Below the pieces are notes generated by a model. The model made no database searches, had not been told where the DNA came from, and saw only the letters and a program-made list of their open reading frames with translations. From contig NW_014575561.1 of NCBI RefSeq assembly GCF_000708205.1, forward strand, positions 876,299-940,298: 64,000 nt of DNA. Reading direction: 5' to 3'. Shown here one piece after another: positions 48,633 to 61,944 of the stretch (positions within the stretch are counted from its first letter, which is position 1; each line of letters opens with the position of its first letter). Origin of the DNA: Mixia osmundae IAM 14324. Taxonomy: Eukaryota > Basidiomycota > Mixiomycetes > Mixiales > Mixiaceae. A program made the position numbers and the translations under genes.

Positions 48633-48823
48633 CTCGTTTTTGAGCTTGGCTTGCGCGCTCACACGGACAAGCGCGACCTATGACGCTGACTGTTGCACTC
48701 GTGGCTCGTCCATCAAAGCAAAGCGTTATACAACAGGCCGTTGAGGCTGATTGTGCAAGCAACCGGTAGGACAGGTGCTTGCGTTTTGTCGTGCGTTGAA
48801 TGCGAGAGCTCGAAAGCTGCTGT

Positions 48824-51800
48824 CTATGAGAGGCCGATGATCTGTCCATCGGCTGTAAGGTCTTGGTCGAAGAATCCAGGCCGCGTGCTGAGACCGGGCA
48901 AGGTCTGTCATACTCGTAAGCTGCTGCTGCATCGATCGAAACGAGCCTCCGACTCACCTGCATTGTACCCACGAGAGGGTAGAGGAACTCGGCACCGGCA
49001 GCGAGCTTGATCTCACGGATTGGAAGCGTAAAGCCTGTGGGCGCGCCTTTCTTACTCGGATCGTCCGAGAAGGAGTATTGCGTCTTCGCCATACAGATCG
49101 GCAAGTTGGCAAAGCCTTGCTGAGTATATTGCTCGATTTGTTTTTCTGCTTCTGCAGAGTATGATACGCCATCTGCGCCATACATCTCGACGGCGATTGC
49201 GCTGATCTTGTCCTTGATGGGTATGTCGAGCTCGTACAAGAACTTGAACGGATTTGGCTCTTTGCAAGAATCGATGACGGCGTTGGCGAGTTCGACGGCT
49301 CCCTTGCCACCTTCTGCCCAGTGATTCGAGGGAACGGCAGCATCTGCGCCTGCTTCGAGCGCCTTTTGCTTGACGAGGGCAATCTCTGCTTCGGTATCAT
49401 TGCTGCAGCGCACATCAGTATGGGTATGCAGGGGTCGTGGGCGACCTACGTGAAGCGGTTGATGGCAACGATCACGCGAACGCCCATCTTGCGGGCGTTG
49501 CTGATGTGCTTGGCCAAGTTGACACAGCCCGCACCCAGAATGTCCAGGTTCTCATTGAGGTACACATCCGAGAGTGGCTTGCCGGGCGAGACTTCGGGTC
49601 CACCGCCGTGCATCTTGAGCGCGCGTATCGTCGCGACAATGACGACCGCATTGGGATGAAGTCCGCTGACTCTGCACTTGATGTTGCAGAACTTTTCCAT
49701 ACCAATGTCTGCACCAAAGCCGGCTTCAGTGATCACATAGCCATAATTCTCCTCTGGTTCTCCTTCTTCGATACCAGCGAGCTTTAGCGCGACCTTGTCT
49801 GCAATAATGGACGAATTGCCGTGTGCGATATTTGCAAAAGGACCAGCATGAACAAAGACGGGAGTGCCTTCGAGCGTCTGCATAAGATTTGGCTTGATGG
49901 CATCCTTCATCAGGATGGCGAGCGAGCCTGTGACGCCGATGTCGTCAGCAGTAATGGGTTCGCCAGACTTGCTATCCGCTACGACCATGCGACCGAGGCG
50001 CTCCTTCATGTCTTGCAGATCGTTGGCAAGAGCAAGAACGGCCATACACTCGCTCGCGACGGCAATATCGAATCCAGTCCTGCGCGTGAAGCCCTTTTCG
50101 GTAGGCGCAAGACCAGTGTCAATGACGCGCAGATAGCGATCATTTGTGTCGACGACGCGGTGCCAAGTCACAGATTCCGGATTGATATCCAAACGCGCAA
50201 ATTTGCTTGCTTCTGCCTCGGTGAGATCGTCGGGATTCGTCTTGTCGATGCCGAGCTTCTTGAGTCGTCTGAGCATAATGGGCGCAAAGGTGCGCACACC
50301 CTTCTTCGCAGGACACAAGCGGTTGAACAGAGCTTTGTCGGATTGGGTCGACTCATGGAAATATCGAGCATCAATCGCAGCGGCAAGCAAGTTGTTGGCC
50401 GCAGAGACAGCATGAATGTCGCCCGTGAGATGTAAGTTGAATTCATCCATGGGTATGACTTGGGAATATCCGCCGCCTGCAGCACCGCCTTTGATGCCGA
50501 AAGTAGGCCCTTGACTTGGCTGTCGGACGTTTGCAAAGGCGACTTTGCCGAGATGCGCGCCGAGTGCTTGCGCCAGGCCCATGGTCGTCGTCGACTTGCC
50601 TTCGCCCAGTGGTGTAGGTGTGATGCCCGCAACAACGATGTATTTGCCATTCTTGCGGTGCTCTAGTCGCTTAAGAATGCCCAGGTCGACCTTGGCCTTG
50701 TACTGACCGTACAGCTCGAGTTCCGAAGGTGAGACACCAATCTCTGCAGCCAGAGTGGCGACCGGCTTCGGCGTCTGGGCCATGGCGATTTCGATATCGC
50801 TCGGAACCTTTTCAAGCAGCTTGAGACGAAGAGGCTTGACCGTACGTTGCAGCGATTTCGCGTGGAAGCGTTCAGCAGAGGTGAGCGCGTTCTTCATGAG
50901 CACCGCGACCGTCATAGGGCCAACACCGCCAGGTACAGGCGTGATATGGCTTGCAACTTTACTCGCCGACTCAAAGTCGACATCGCCGACGAGACGCTGA
51001 CCCGATTTCTTGGAATCATCTTTGACAAAGTTGGTACCGACGTCGATGACGATCGCGCCCGGCTTAAGCCATTCGCCCTTGACGAAGTGAGGCTTGCCGA
51101 TTGCAGCGACGACAATGTCAGCTTGCTGGACTAGACCTTGCAAGTTCTTCGTCTGAGAATGACACTGCGTAACCGTAACATCTTTGCGACGCAGTAGCGC
51201 GCAAACGGGCGAGCCGACAATGTCGCTGCGGCCCAGTACGACAGCGTGAAGACCGGCGAGCTTGACACCGGTAGATTCGAGCAAGAGCATGACGCCGGCT
51301 GGTGTGCAGGGAGGAAACAGTGGCTCGGAGGCGCGTGATGAGAGCAGTCCAATGTTGTAGGCATGAAAGCCGTCGACATCCTTGTTGGGGCTGACTGCCT
51401 CTGTGATGCGTCGCTCTCCGTCGCGTCCGATGTTTTCGCTAAGCGGAAGCTGAACGAGCAAGCCATGGATGTTCTCGGTAGCATTGAGTCGCTCAACCGC
51501 TTTGATTACGTCCTCCTCTGTCGTGGTAGCTTCGTCTGGCAAGATCTGATGCTGGAATGCGATACCGGCCTCTTGCGCGGCTTTCTCTTTCATGCGAACG
51601 TACGTCGATGAGTCAGGTCGATCGCCCTGCTGTATGATGGCCAAGCCAGGCGCAAAGCGAGGGTAAGTCTGCCTAATCTCTGCAATGCGCTTGGCGATGT
51701 CCTCTCGTATAGATCTGCTCTTTCCCGTCAGCTAGGCAGGCGCCGATATGCAGTTGCAGCTGACTTTGCGAGCGCTGTGCCATCTATGATCTTGGCACCG

Positions 51801-52126
51801 CCACTGTCGGAAGCGTTGGGCGCCATACCGCGAGTGTCTCTGCTGACTGCCTCTTGAACGATGGGATGAAGAGTCGACCTGAGCTGCTTTTCGCGCCAAA
51901 AATTCGCAGAGCTCCTGATAGCGCGCGTGCTGACGAGTGTCGCAGTACGGCTAGTCTGAAGATTGTGACGAGATGCCAATCGGATTTGGCGAGCGATTGA
52001 GTGCAGTCGCCGACCGCTAGCAAGCATAAGCGGGGCTGCTCGAGTCGTCGTCCTCGAAAAGTGCAGAGTGATCGGCCGAGACACGTGTCGGTCTAGGAAA
52101 ACCCTTGACGAGCTTAACGAGGCCAT
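48824..52126 (-). CDS. trifunctional C1-tetrahydrofolate synthase, mitochondrial-type
   Basis: The enzyme interconverts one-carbon tetrahydrofolates: methylene-THF dehydrogenase and methenyl-THF cyclohydrolase in the N-terminal domain, formate-THF ligase in the C-terminal domain (yeast Ade3/Mis1). Exons 52126-51765, 51714-49450, 49402-48958 and 48904-48824 give 1050 residues. The first 100 residues are Arg/Ser-rich ([22 protein letters not shown]), a clear mitochondrial presequence; the internal ATG at [21 protein letters not shown] could serve a cytosolic form. Domain motifs include [45 protein letters not shown], the ligase P-loop [12 protein letters not shown] and [15 protein letters not shown]. 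The C-terminus ends [18 protein letters not shown]. Confidence 0.95.
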
Positions 52127-52462
52127 TGCCGCCTTGCAAAGCTATTGCGTTCCGCACGGCTGGTGCGATCGCGAGCCTGACAGGCAGTGGTCAGACAGCA
52201 GAGGCCGCGTAGAGTATCGATCAGCGCTGCGACACTGGGCAGAAGAAGCTGCCTGACAACTCAGCAGGGGGTCGGCTTCTTCCGACTCGGCCGACTCCAC
52301 ACCAAAGCGCCTTTCTCGCCCGTAAGAGTCAAGCAAAGTCACAGGATACATCTCCAGATTGCACGCTACACACGCTAGGCTAGATTGCTGATCACGCATT
52401 GGGCATCGTCACCGGTCAAAGCGTCCAGCTGCGGAAAAGGGTCAGAGCGAGCGTGGACCAAC
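52127..52462. other. divergent intergenic region, C1-THF synthase and kinesin
   Basis: The interval holds the promoters of both genes. The kinesin frame is open back to 52385 without an ATG. No other feature is visible. Confidence 0.5.
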
Positions 52463-55400
52463 ATGGCAATCCCTGCCGCTGCAAACGGATTGACCTCGCC
52501 TGTCCGTGGTTCAGCGCTCCCGAGACCTGTGTCAATCATGTCAGCTTCGAGCGCCTCGTCTAGCGGACTCGTGCAAGCGGCAACCACCTTGACAAGCCCG
52601 AGCATGTCGACCACCTCCACCTTTGCGACTGCAGGCGCAGAGACTCCTTTGAATAGCACGCGAGCCTCCTCGCCTTCTGCTTTGCTACCCTCGCCAGCGC
52701 TCAAGAGCGGTTCTGCGGCACCGTCTATGGCTCGTGCCATGACCTCTGCAGGAGGCACGTCTGTTCAGGTCATCTTGCGAGTGAGACCTGCCATCGTCGA
52801 GAGTGCCAACTTTGCGCACACGCCGTCAAGGCAGGATCGCGTCGTCGTCTACCCTCTACCGGGCGCGACATCTCTCACCGTCGATGCCACACCTGTCAGC
52901 GCGACGTCCGCAGTGACCAGCTCGCCTTTGAGTTCTGCGCGATCCAGCGGTCTCACAAGCGCTGCTGGACCGCCCAAACAATCTTTCACTTTCGATCGCG
53001 TCTTGGGACCCGAGTCAAGTCAGACGGACGTCTTTGCGACCTTTGAGCATCTCATCGACTTTTTCCTACAAGGCTACAACGTGACCGTGCTTGCCTACGG
53101 CCAGACAGCGTCTGGCAAGAGTTTCACAATGGGCACAGAGGACAAGCCAATGTCCGAGCTCGTGTCAGATCATGCTGGCCTTGGTCTCGTACCTCGCGCC
53201 GTGAGAGCCATCTTTGACCGTATTGCCGAGCTGCGCGCGACCACAAGACCCAAGGATAGCTTCCAGATCAAGAACAGCTATATCGAACTCTACAACGAGG
53301 ACATGATCGACTTGTTGAGCGGGGACATACCGGTATGTCCATGCGGCGCAGAGCGTGCATAGGTTGATCTGACAATCCAATCATGCCAGGCAAGCGAGAG
53401 GCAGCCTGTCACGATCCGCGAGGAGAAAGGCGGTGGCATCAAGTGGACTGGTCTGCGAGAGTTGCGAGTCAACAACGTCCTCGATGTCATGTCGTCAGTG
53501 CGCCTGTCCTGCGGCTTACATATGCTCATGCCCATGTACAGAAACCTCGAAAGAGGATCAGCGATCAGACAGACCGGCGCGACCCAGCTCAACTCGCAGT
53601 CGAGTCGATCGCATGCTATCTTCAGCTTGACGCTGACCCAACGCAAATGGGTTCCGAACGAGTCGAGTCGCAATGAGGCCACTGACAGTCCCACGCGACC
53701 CAGCAGCCGAACTTCCCATGCCAGCAGCTCCAATCGAGGTCTGAGGAGCGGCTCGATGACACGAGCGTCATTGATCGACGACGAGGACGAAGGCGAACAA
53801 GAGGCGGGGGGCTCCTATGTCGTCGTAACATCGAAGCTCCACTTTGCCGATCTGGCCGGCAGCGAGCGTCTGAAGAACACTGCAGCAACAGGCGATCGTG
53901 CGAAAGAAGGCATCTCAATCAACTCGGGCCTTCATGCTCTTGGCAATGTGATCTCTGCGCTCGGTGATCCAGCAAAAGCACGACAGATAACACATGTGCC
54001 ATACCGCGATTCCAAGCTTACAAGGCTCTTGCAAGACTCGCTCGGCGGCAATGCGCACACAATGATGATAGCCTGCATAAGCGGCACAGAACGCAATCTG
54101 CCCGAATCACTGAATACCCTCAAGTATGCGAACAGAGCCCGAAACATCAAGAATAAAGCAGAACTGAACGAAATTGAGGAAGGCTGGGAGGATGTCGAAT
54201 GGCTCCAAAAGACTGTCCGCAGGTTACGCGCCGACCTGGCGGACCTCAAGAGCGGCAGACCGCTGAGCTCTGGCAGTGCGTTTGACGCCCTGCCTACGCG
54301 AGAGATGCCTGATCCAGCAATGCGAGCGCTACAACAAGAAGTGGAGATGCTTTCTCAAAAATACGCCAAGGCCACGTCAGATCTGGCCCAGCAGCAAAAT
54401 GCCCCCCAACAAACGCCGGACTTGCTCAGCAGCGCATTTTCGGATTCGATTGCGCCCATCGTCGACGAGTTCGAACGCGCACTGTCCACCACAGAAGCAC
54501 AGCTAGCTGCCGTTCGTGCGCAGCTTGCCGCTGCGGAGAGTCAGCTGAAAGAGCAGCGCGCGCTCAACGCGTCACAAGCCAGCCGGATTGATGCAAGCGA
54601 GGCCGCGACGGAGGCTGTTCGCACACGACTGGCGAAGCTCATCGAGCGAGAAGCCGTTACAGAAGCCTACGTGCAAGATTTAGAGGGCAAGCTCAAGGAT
54701 ATCTCTGATAGGACCGATACAGACTCTTCTGTGGTCGTTGGCCTACGCAACGAGCTCGCCGGTCATCGTGAGAGTCAAATGACAACCGAGAAGTATATCA
54801 ACGAGCTAGAGACACGCTTGACGAAATCTGGACAATCTAACGAGGGCCTCCTTAAGCGCATCGAAGAGCTCGAAGCTAGTCTAGAGGAGCGCGTTGCAAG
54901 CTATCGCCTTCTAGAACACCGCTTGTCCGGACAGCAACCATCTCAACAGGTTCAGGCGCTCACGAAAGAACTCGAATCAAAGAATGCTCTGCTGCTTGTG
55001 ATGCAAAGCAACGTGGCAAGGTCACTGCCAGCTCCCAATACGCCCACTGCTGCTCGCGACCTCCCTGACAGTCCTGCCACGCCTATACAAGGGACTAGCG
55101 TGTCACATGATGGCTTGTCAGCTCTGACGGGCGCTCGTCCTGCGACGCCTGACAATCTGTCAACTTCGCCGAGCGCTCGCGATGGGGCCAGCTCGCCACA
55201 TCGTCTGGGATCGCTCTCTCGGCAATCACGCCGTAGTTCTTCCACGGCCTCTGCAAGCCCTCAGCGGCCTTTTTTATCCAATCGACCGAGCGGGTCCTCT
55301 CTTCGCGATACGGCTACATCGCAGCCTTTGTCGCTGGAATTATCATCGGCGCAGCATTCGCGCTCACTGCTGTCACCCGATCGCTCGGTCTCCCCAGCGC

Positions 55401-57732
55401 TTCCACCTCGAACTCCGCCGCCGCGGAGCCCAGCGCGACAGCGCTCCTTCGGCAAGATGAACTCTGATACTGACGAAATTCAGCGGCTTCAGGGTATCAT
55501 CAGAGCACGAGACGTGGACATCCAATCGATGGACAGACAGATCCAAGCTTTGCGCACTCGGCATCGTCGTTCGGATTCGTCGTCGGCATCGGACGCTGCA
55601 GAGACGCTGCCCGTCTCGGCAAGCACTACGCCAGAGCCAGGCGAAGAATCTCAAACCCTTTCGCCTGGATTCACTCGGCAGATCGAAGCCTTCAAGCTAC
55701 AGCCGCCTGCTACAGAGAGCGCAGAAGCCCACGCAGCTCGCCTGGACGACGTCATGCGATCAATGGCCCGGAAGGAAGCAAATCATCGCGATACCGTCGA
55801 AGAGCTTACTCGCCAGTTGCACGTCGCGCAGCGTTCTCTGGTGGAAGCCGAGACGCTCAGACAATCTGCTGAACAAAACTTCGCGGGTGAATTTAAAGGC
55901 CATTCTGATCGCCTTGTGGAGTCAACAAGCCGCGCTGCGACACTCGAGCAGAGCCTAGACCAGCAACGTAGCGAGCATGCAGCGGAGCGTGACGAACTTA
56001 CTAAGACACATTCTGATTCTATCGTCGCTCTCACTCAACAGCATCAGCAGTCACACGCGACCCTAGTGGCTGAGCACGAACAGCGCCTGACCGACCTGAC
56101 CCTCACACATGACCGAGCATTGCACGCTACTCGCAAGGAGCACGAACAGATACTCTCGGATGCGGCAACTACTCATGACCAGCGTTTAGCGGCTGCACTC
56201 GCAGAACGAACCATGACTTTGAAAGCGGATCATGCTCGTCAGATTTCAGAGATGAACGCAGCTCACGATCAAGCAAGATCACAGCAGGCCGCTCAGCACG
56301 ATAGTGCCCTTGCAGCTCGGCACGAAGCAACAGAGGCAAAGGTTGTCGCACTACAGACCACGCATGAAACGGCGATTAGCGACATGAAGCGCGAGCATGC
56401 TGCTGTTCTCGAGAGTCAAGCCAATGCCCACGCCGCTGCTCTGCAGGAGTATGCAATCGGTCTCGAAAAGGTAAGTCGTGCGCATAAGTGTCTTACGAGA
56501 GTTGAAGCAAGTCTCGCAGGCGCATGCGCTGGCTCAACAGCATGAAGAGACGGCACGGGTGGCTCAGAACGCTGAGCAGGACCTCCAGAGTCAGATGAAG
56601 ACGATATCGGAGCAGAATAGTCAGCTCTCTGTCGAGCTGGAAAACAGTGGGGAAGAGCTCCGCCAGCTACGCGCGGACTTTGCAAGGCTATCATCCGATC
56701 GCGAGTCACTGGCAGTGGCAAGTATTCGCTCTCATGGCAGCGTCAAATCGATGCGTAGAAGATCTGGTCTGAACGGTCTAGGTCTGGGCGAATCACCCGA
56801 TCCTTTGACCAGTCCAATTCGCGTTCGTGCAGGGAGCAACCATGACGCGCCATGGGGAGAGGCGCCCACGAGCCCGCTCCCTGCAACTCCGGATGAGACA
56901 AAAGTACAGATGCGTGCTGCTGCACTTTCAGCGCTCACTTCGTCTCCTTCGGAATCGCCACGCTCACAAACACCGGTCAATGCAGCTCTGTCAATCTTCC
57001 TGACCGGCAAGCCGCCAGCACCGCCGCCCATGCAAGCTTTGCCGCCGACGCCTGCTCAGGCTCCCCTGCCTTCAGTCATGGAGAACGGCAGAGCGCTGCA
57101 ATCTGGCATAAGCACGCCGCCTCCCTCCGACCGCAGACGAGTGACATCAAGCACGATGTACACGCCTGGCGGTCGAAGAACATCGTACATGGAAGGACCG
57201 ATGAGTATCGAGGATGACATGCTCGAGTCTGCCCTCAATCAGCGCATCGAGACGCTTGAGACTCAGGTGAGTCAGCTTGATCTGACCGATTAGAGCTCGC
57301 TAACGTGCCGGTCCAGATCCTTGGACTCAATAAGCAGCTCACACATTGCGAGGCAGATTTGAGCGCTAATATCGACCTCGTCAACACATTGGAGAGCTCC
57401 TTGGACGATTCAGACCGAAATCTCCGAAAGGCCCGACTCCAGATGAGCGAGCTTGCCAAGGATCGGGATCGACATCTGTCGCGTTCTGAGAAGCTCGGCC
57501 TTGAGCTCGCTCAGGCGACTCAGGAGATCGATCGGCTACACAATAATCTGGCTGCTCTCAAGGACGAAGCGGAGACATCTGCAGCACAGGAACGACAGGC
57601 AAAGATCGAAGCGAAGCAACAGCTTCAAAGTCGCTTAGAATCCATCAAACATAAGAAGAGCAAATTCAATGTAAGTCGTCGCGTGACTATCTCCGGATGG
57701 AGCACTCATCTTGTCCGATGCAGTGTTTCTGA
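52463..57732 (+). CDS. kinesin-4 family motor protein (KIF4/KIF21-like)
   Basis: Plus-end-directed microtubule motor. Six exons (52463-53332, 53390-53493, 53542-56470, 56520-57266, 57317-57670, 57724-57732) give 1670 residues. After a Ser/Thr-rich N-terminus of about 90 residues, the motor domain starts SVQVILRVRPA. Its P-loop is AYGQTASGKSFTMG (near residue 212), switch I NSQSSRSHAIF and switch II LHFADLAGSERLKNT. Between switch I and II there is an expanded Ser/Arg and acidic loop (LIDDEDEGEQEAGG). The neck reads TLKYANRARNIKNKAELNEIE, typical of kinesin-4. A long coiled-coil stalk, a Ser/Pro-rich segment and another coiled coil follow, and the protein ends KHKKSKFNCF. The last coding exon is nine bases including the stop. 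Confidence 0.92.
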
Positions 57733-57930
57733 TAGATACTGTTGTCCGGTTTGTATTATGTAGGCTGACTGCGTCCCATGTGAGCAGGGTGGCAAATGAG
57801 GAGGCGCTGGGCTAGTCGCACACCGGGAACGCGCGCGAGATTGCCGACTGGCTTGCTCAAGAAGGATCATCTGCTGCCAGCCTCTGACAGATTACGCACT
57901 CTTCAGAGGCCAGTCTCGCGTGCAAGCGAG

Positions 57931-58388
57931 ATGGACGCCAACTCGATGACAGACGCTTTCTCTGCGGCGCAGTACCAGAAGCCAAGCGATTACGGCTTTC
58001 TTTCGCCGAGCGCTCATTCGCCTCAACGCTCGCTCGACGGGCTGACGCCAGGCTCGGGCTACAGCGATGCCTCGCTCAAAAACTTTCTGTCGTCCAACCT
58101 GATGAGTCATAGAGAGATGGGCTCGATGATGCTCCCTCCCCAGGGCACAGTTATCAATCTCGATCCGGAGTATCGCTCCAAGCGGGCGAGCACATCGATG
58201 GACACCCTGCCCGCCATGGGCAGTATACAGAGCCAGAACAGGCAGCAGCAGCAATACCTCAACGGTCACTCGCAGCAGCTGCAACATCAACACCAATCCC
58301 AACACCAGCAACCTCAGATGAGGATGTCCAATCATTATGATGATCACTCTATGCAGTCATCACAGGCCTATGGCAACCATCAAGCACC

Positions 58389-58425
<37 letters not shown>

Positions 58426-59743
58426 CAACAGCAGTACATGCAGCGTGCTCCTTCGAATCCTAGTCCGTACGAAACATTCGATTCCTCTTTGTCGGCCACG
58501 CAACAGGGCAAGAGACGCGCTCAGCCACAGGGCACATCGCTCCATCTGCAACAGCAACAACAGCCTGCGCCTCTACCTCACTCGAAGCAGGCCAATGGTC
58601 ACTACGGAGGTAGGTGACGTGTCGCACCTTTCGAGAAAGACGAGCTGACTTACTCTGTAGAAAATACCGCCGATTCGAGCCAACGGGTGCCGGCTGCGCA
58701 TCAGGCGAGGACGCTGAGCACCGCCAAAGGCTCTTCCACCTCAGAGTTTGCCAAGGTGAGCACCGAATCCGTATTCACATGTCACCCACTGACGGCTCCT
58801 TCCGCCCTGTAGCGCAAAAACTGGTCGCAGCGTATCATCGATGAGATTCAAGACTTTCTCCACGTGCTGAACTCGTCGGCCGAGTTTGTGTATGTCTCGC
58901 CCTCCATCACTGAATTAGCCGGCTACGCGCCCGATGAGCTCGTCGGCAAGCCCATCGCGGACATACTGCATGTAGACGATGTCGATGGCTACTTGCGCGA
59001 TTTCCGCAAGGTCATGGCCACCGGGGGCGATTATACGGTCTACTACCGCTTGCGATCTCGGGACGGTCGATATGTCGTGCTAGAGACGACGGGACATGCT
59101 TACTACGCCGATCCGAGGGCCGACAGCGCAAGCTTGCCGAACGAATCCGTCACTCCGAAGCGGGAGTCGCGAACTTGTATGCTCGCCATGGGTCGCCCCT
59201 ATCCTGGTAAACACACTGCGGAGCTCGATAGCTTTCTAGAACTCAAGATAGAGAATGAGAAGCTTAGACAGAGGCTCGAAAAGATCTACATCGACATCGA
59301 AGGCCAGCCTGCAGATCATACGCGGGAAAGGAGAGCCATCACTTCTGGCTCATCCGACGAATCGAGCATCGACGAGCCGGTGCGACATACAGGCAGACCT
59401 GTCGACCACTCGACCGGCCTCGTGCCCGCTGCAGGGCTCATCCACCACAGCTCGAATACATATGGCACGCTCGGTATCGGCATTCAGTCAAAGTCATCCA
59501 ATGCTGGTTCTGCTGCCGGCGCAGCACCCAGCAAGAAGAAAGGCAAAGGCGATGGCGACGATTACGTATGTTTGATCTGTGGCACTACAAACTCGCCGGA
59601 ATGGCGAAGAGGTCCGAAAGGCGCAAAGACCTTGTGTAACGCATGTGGACTTGTAAGCACCTCCCTTACAGCGTCATTCGTCTCAGTGCTTATGACTGCT
59701 GGCACTACAGAGGTGGGCCAAGAAGGCCAAGACGGAGGGCTAG
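57931..59743 (+). CDS. WC-2: White collar 2-type PAS/GATA transcription factor
   Basis: WC-2 pairs with the blue-light receptor WC-1 and activates light-responsive genes. Four exons (57931-58609, 58661-58755, 58813-59652, 59711-59743) give 548 residues. The N-terminal 230 residues are Gln/Ser/His-rich, with an uninterrupted run of about 15 Gln. One PAS domain follows (FLHVLNSSAEFVYVSPSITELAGY, LRSRDGRYVVLETTGHA), then a coiled stretch (LDSFLELKIENEKLRQRLEKI) and a C-terminal zinc finger with C-X2-C-X18-C-X2-C spacing (CLICGTTNSPEWRRG...LCNACGL). The last intron joins it to RWAKKAKTEG. The single PAS, absence of a LOV flavin motif and X18 spacing distinguish WC-2 from WC-1. An upstream in-frame ATG at 57796 is an alternative start. 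Confidence 0.92.
58388..58434 (+). repeat. CAG/CAA polyglutamine tract
   Basis: In-frame CAG run with a few CAA interruptions at its 3' end, coding about 15 consecutive glutamines in the WC-2 N-terminus. Length variation between strains would be expected at a pure CAG run. Confidence 0.9.
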
Positions 59744-59977
59744 TGGTCGTAGAAATCTGTTATGTTATGATGTTGTGCTGTCAAAGCATCAGTGATCCAT
59801 TCACTTCGACGCGGTCCTCGCGTCATAATCAGCCTATCCGCCTTGTAGGGGCGCCAAGGCGTGCGATACGGCCGATCTCCCGCGCTTCTGGCCCTGCCGC
59901 CTCTGCATCGACTGAGACGAGACGAAGAGGCTAGGCACTGGCACGCACGCCATCGCCGCTCTTAGGAACTCGCGATC

Positions 59978-61726
59978 ATGTCATCGTCTGCTTTGACGTC
60001 CAGACAGCGAGAAGAGCTGTGCGCCTCCTGCTTTGGCCGTCTGGGTCAGCGAGAGAGTAGCGCTGATGCGATTGCCCTGTTCGCTCTGCTCTTCGCCTTT
60101 TGTGCTTCGCAGGCATAGAGCAATACTCGATTATCTCAGCAGCTGCGGCTATTCACAATCCTTAGATGCGCTCAAAGTCGAGGCAGGTCAGGTCAGCTTT
60201 GATGCTTGAGCAGCTTTACATTCAGCTCAGAGTGTTGAGCGAACGCAGGAAGACTTTCAAGCTGATCCCAAGGCGAAATGGGCGGGTCTGCTCGAGAAGA
60301 AGTGGACGAGTGTCATAAGGCTACAGAAGAAGGTATGCTGAGCTATTGGCAAAATGCAAAGAGGATCTCACAGAGCTCATCGTCGCCAGATCATGGACTT
60401 GGAGACGCGCAATGCTCAATTACTCGAGGAAGTCTCACTGTCACGTACCGCGCCTTCCTCCACTCGCAACAGTGCAGACTGGGTGCCGCGTGCGCCTGCA
60501 AAGCATACGCTCACCGGTCATCGAGCGCCAATCACCTGCGTCGCCTTTCATCCTGTCTTTAGCAATCTATGTAGTGCGAGTGAGGACTCTAGCATGAAAA
60601 TCTGGGACTGGGAGTCAGGCGACTTCGAGCGGACGCTCAAAGGCCATACAAAGCCTGTTCAAGACTGCGAATACGACTCAAAGGGCAATCTACTTGGTCA
60701 GTTGCTGCCCTTGATCCATGCGAGGGTTGGCTGATGCGTCTTTAGTGTCGTGCTCGTCTGATCTAACGCTGAAGCTCTGGGATACCAACAATGACTACAA
60801 GAACACAAAGACGCTCTATGGCCATGACCATTCAGTGTCATCTGCGCGCTTCCTACACAACGACGAGCAAATTGTCAGTGCCAGTCGCGACAAGTCAATA
60901 AGGATATGGGAGGTCGCCACCGGCTTCTGTATCAGAACTTTGACCGGTCACGACGAGTGGGTACGGTCAGCATTACCATCTTTCGAGGGGCGGTGGCTTG
61001 TCTCCTGCTCAAACGATCAGAGCGCGAGGGTTTGGGACGCTGCATCGGGCGACATAAAGGCAGACTTGCGAGGCCACGAACACGTCATCGAAGTCGCCAT
61101 CTTTGCGCCGCCAGTCTCACACGCAGCCTTGCGAGAGCTAGGCGGCCTGGTCAGTTGCAGCGATACTGATTTGATATCTCCTTGACTGACGCCAATCTGC
61201 AGCCGCCAGGTCCTGCTGGCCTAGAGAAGCAGCCGTCGAACGGCTTCGTTGCTACGGGATCTAGAGACAAGGCCATCCGGATCTGGGATGGTCAAAATGG
61301 TCAATGTCTGAGGACACTAGTAAGTCCCAGAATACTCCATCACTTAGCTAAAGCTTCGTACAGATCGGCCACGACAACTGGATCAGAGGCCTCGCATTCC
61401 ATCCGAACGGCAAAACGCTATTATCGAGCTCAGATGACAAGACTGTGCGGATGTGGGATCTCAAGACGGGCAGATGCGTTAAAACTCTCGACGCTCACGA
61501 ACACTTTGTTTCTTGCATCTCATGGGGGCGTCAGACGCAAGCTCAGCCTGCTCCGAATGGTGATGCTGCACTCACTAATGGCGCATCGACTACGCCCAAT
61601 GCAAAGCTCATCAATGTCCTCGCCACGGGCAGTGTAGACCAGGTCAGTGCCTCGACTTGACAAAGCCATATCGAGGAGCTAAGCTTGCCGAAACGCTGAC
61701 AGACTATCCGAATTTGGCTTCCGTGA
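59978..61726 (+). CDS. PAC1: LIS1/PAC1 dynein regulator, WD40 protein
   Basis: LIS1 (Pac1, NudF) binds dynein's motor domain and controls nuclear migration and spindle positioning. Eight exons (59978-60018, 60113-60191, 60249-60332, 60390-60696, 60746-61149, 61203-61319, 61364-61642, 61703-61726) give 444 residues. The LisH motif [22 protein letters not shown] is split by the first intron (94 bases, longer than most here). [20 protein letters not shown] forms the coiled coil, followed by seven WD repeats ([97 protein letters not shown]). The last exon completes [10 protein letters not shown] kinesin gene lies two genes upstream. Confidence 0.95.
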
Positions 61727-61944
61727 CGTGCTTTGTCCAGGTCCGTACTGTCGTGCTTGTTGTCACTCGCCTATGCACGAAGATCTCTCGAGCTTTTGGC
61801 GTCCTCGACGCCTGCACATCGACACGCGTCGCCACGAATGCGCTCAAGTATGGCGTCCTCGGCGTGTTCTGTGCTCAAACTGCTCACCGGATCACCTACT
61901 CACGCGCAGACTCTCATTCGCCTACATTCGAACCGACTACAGTC

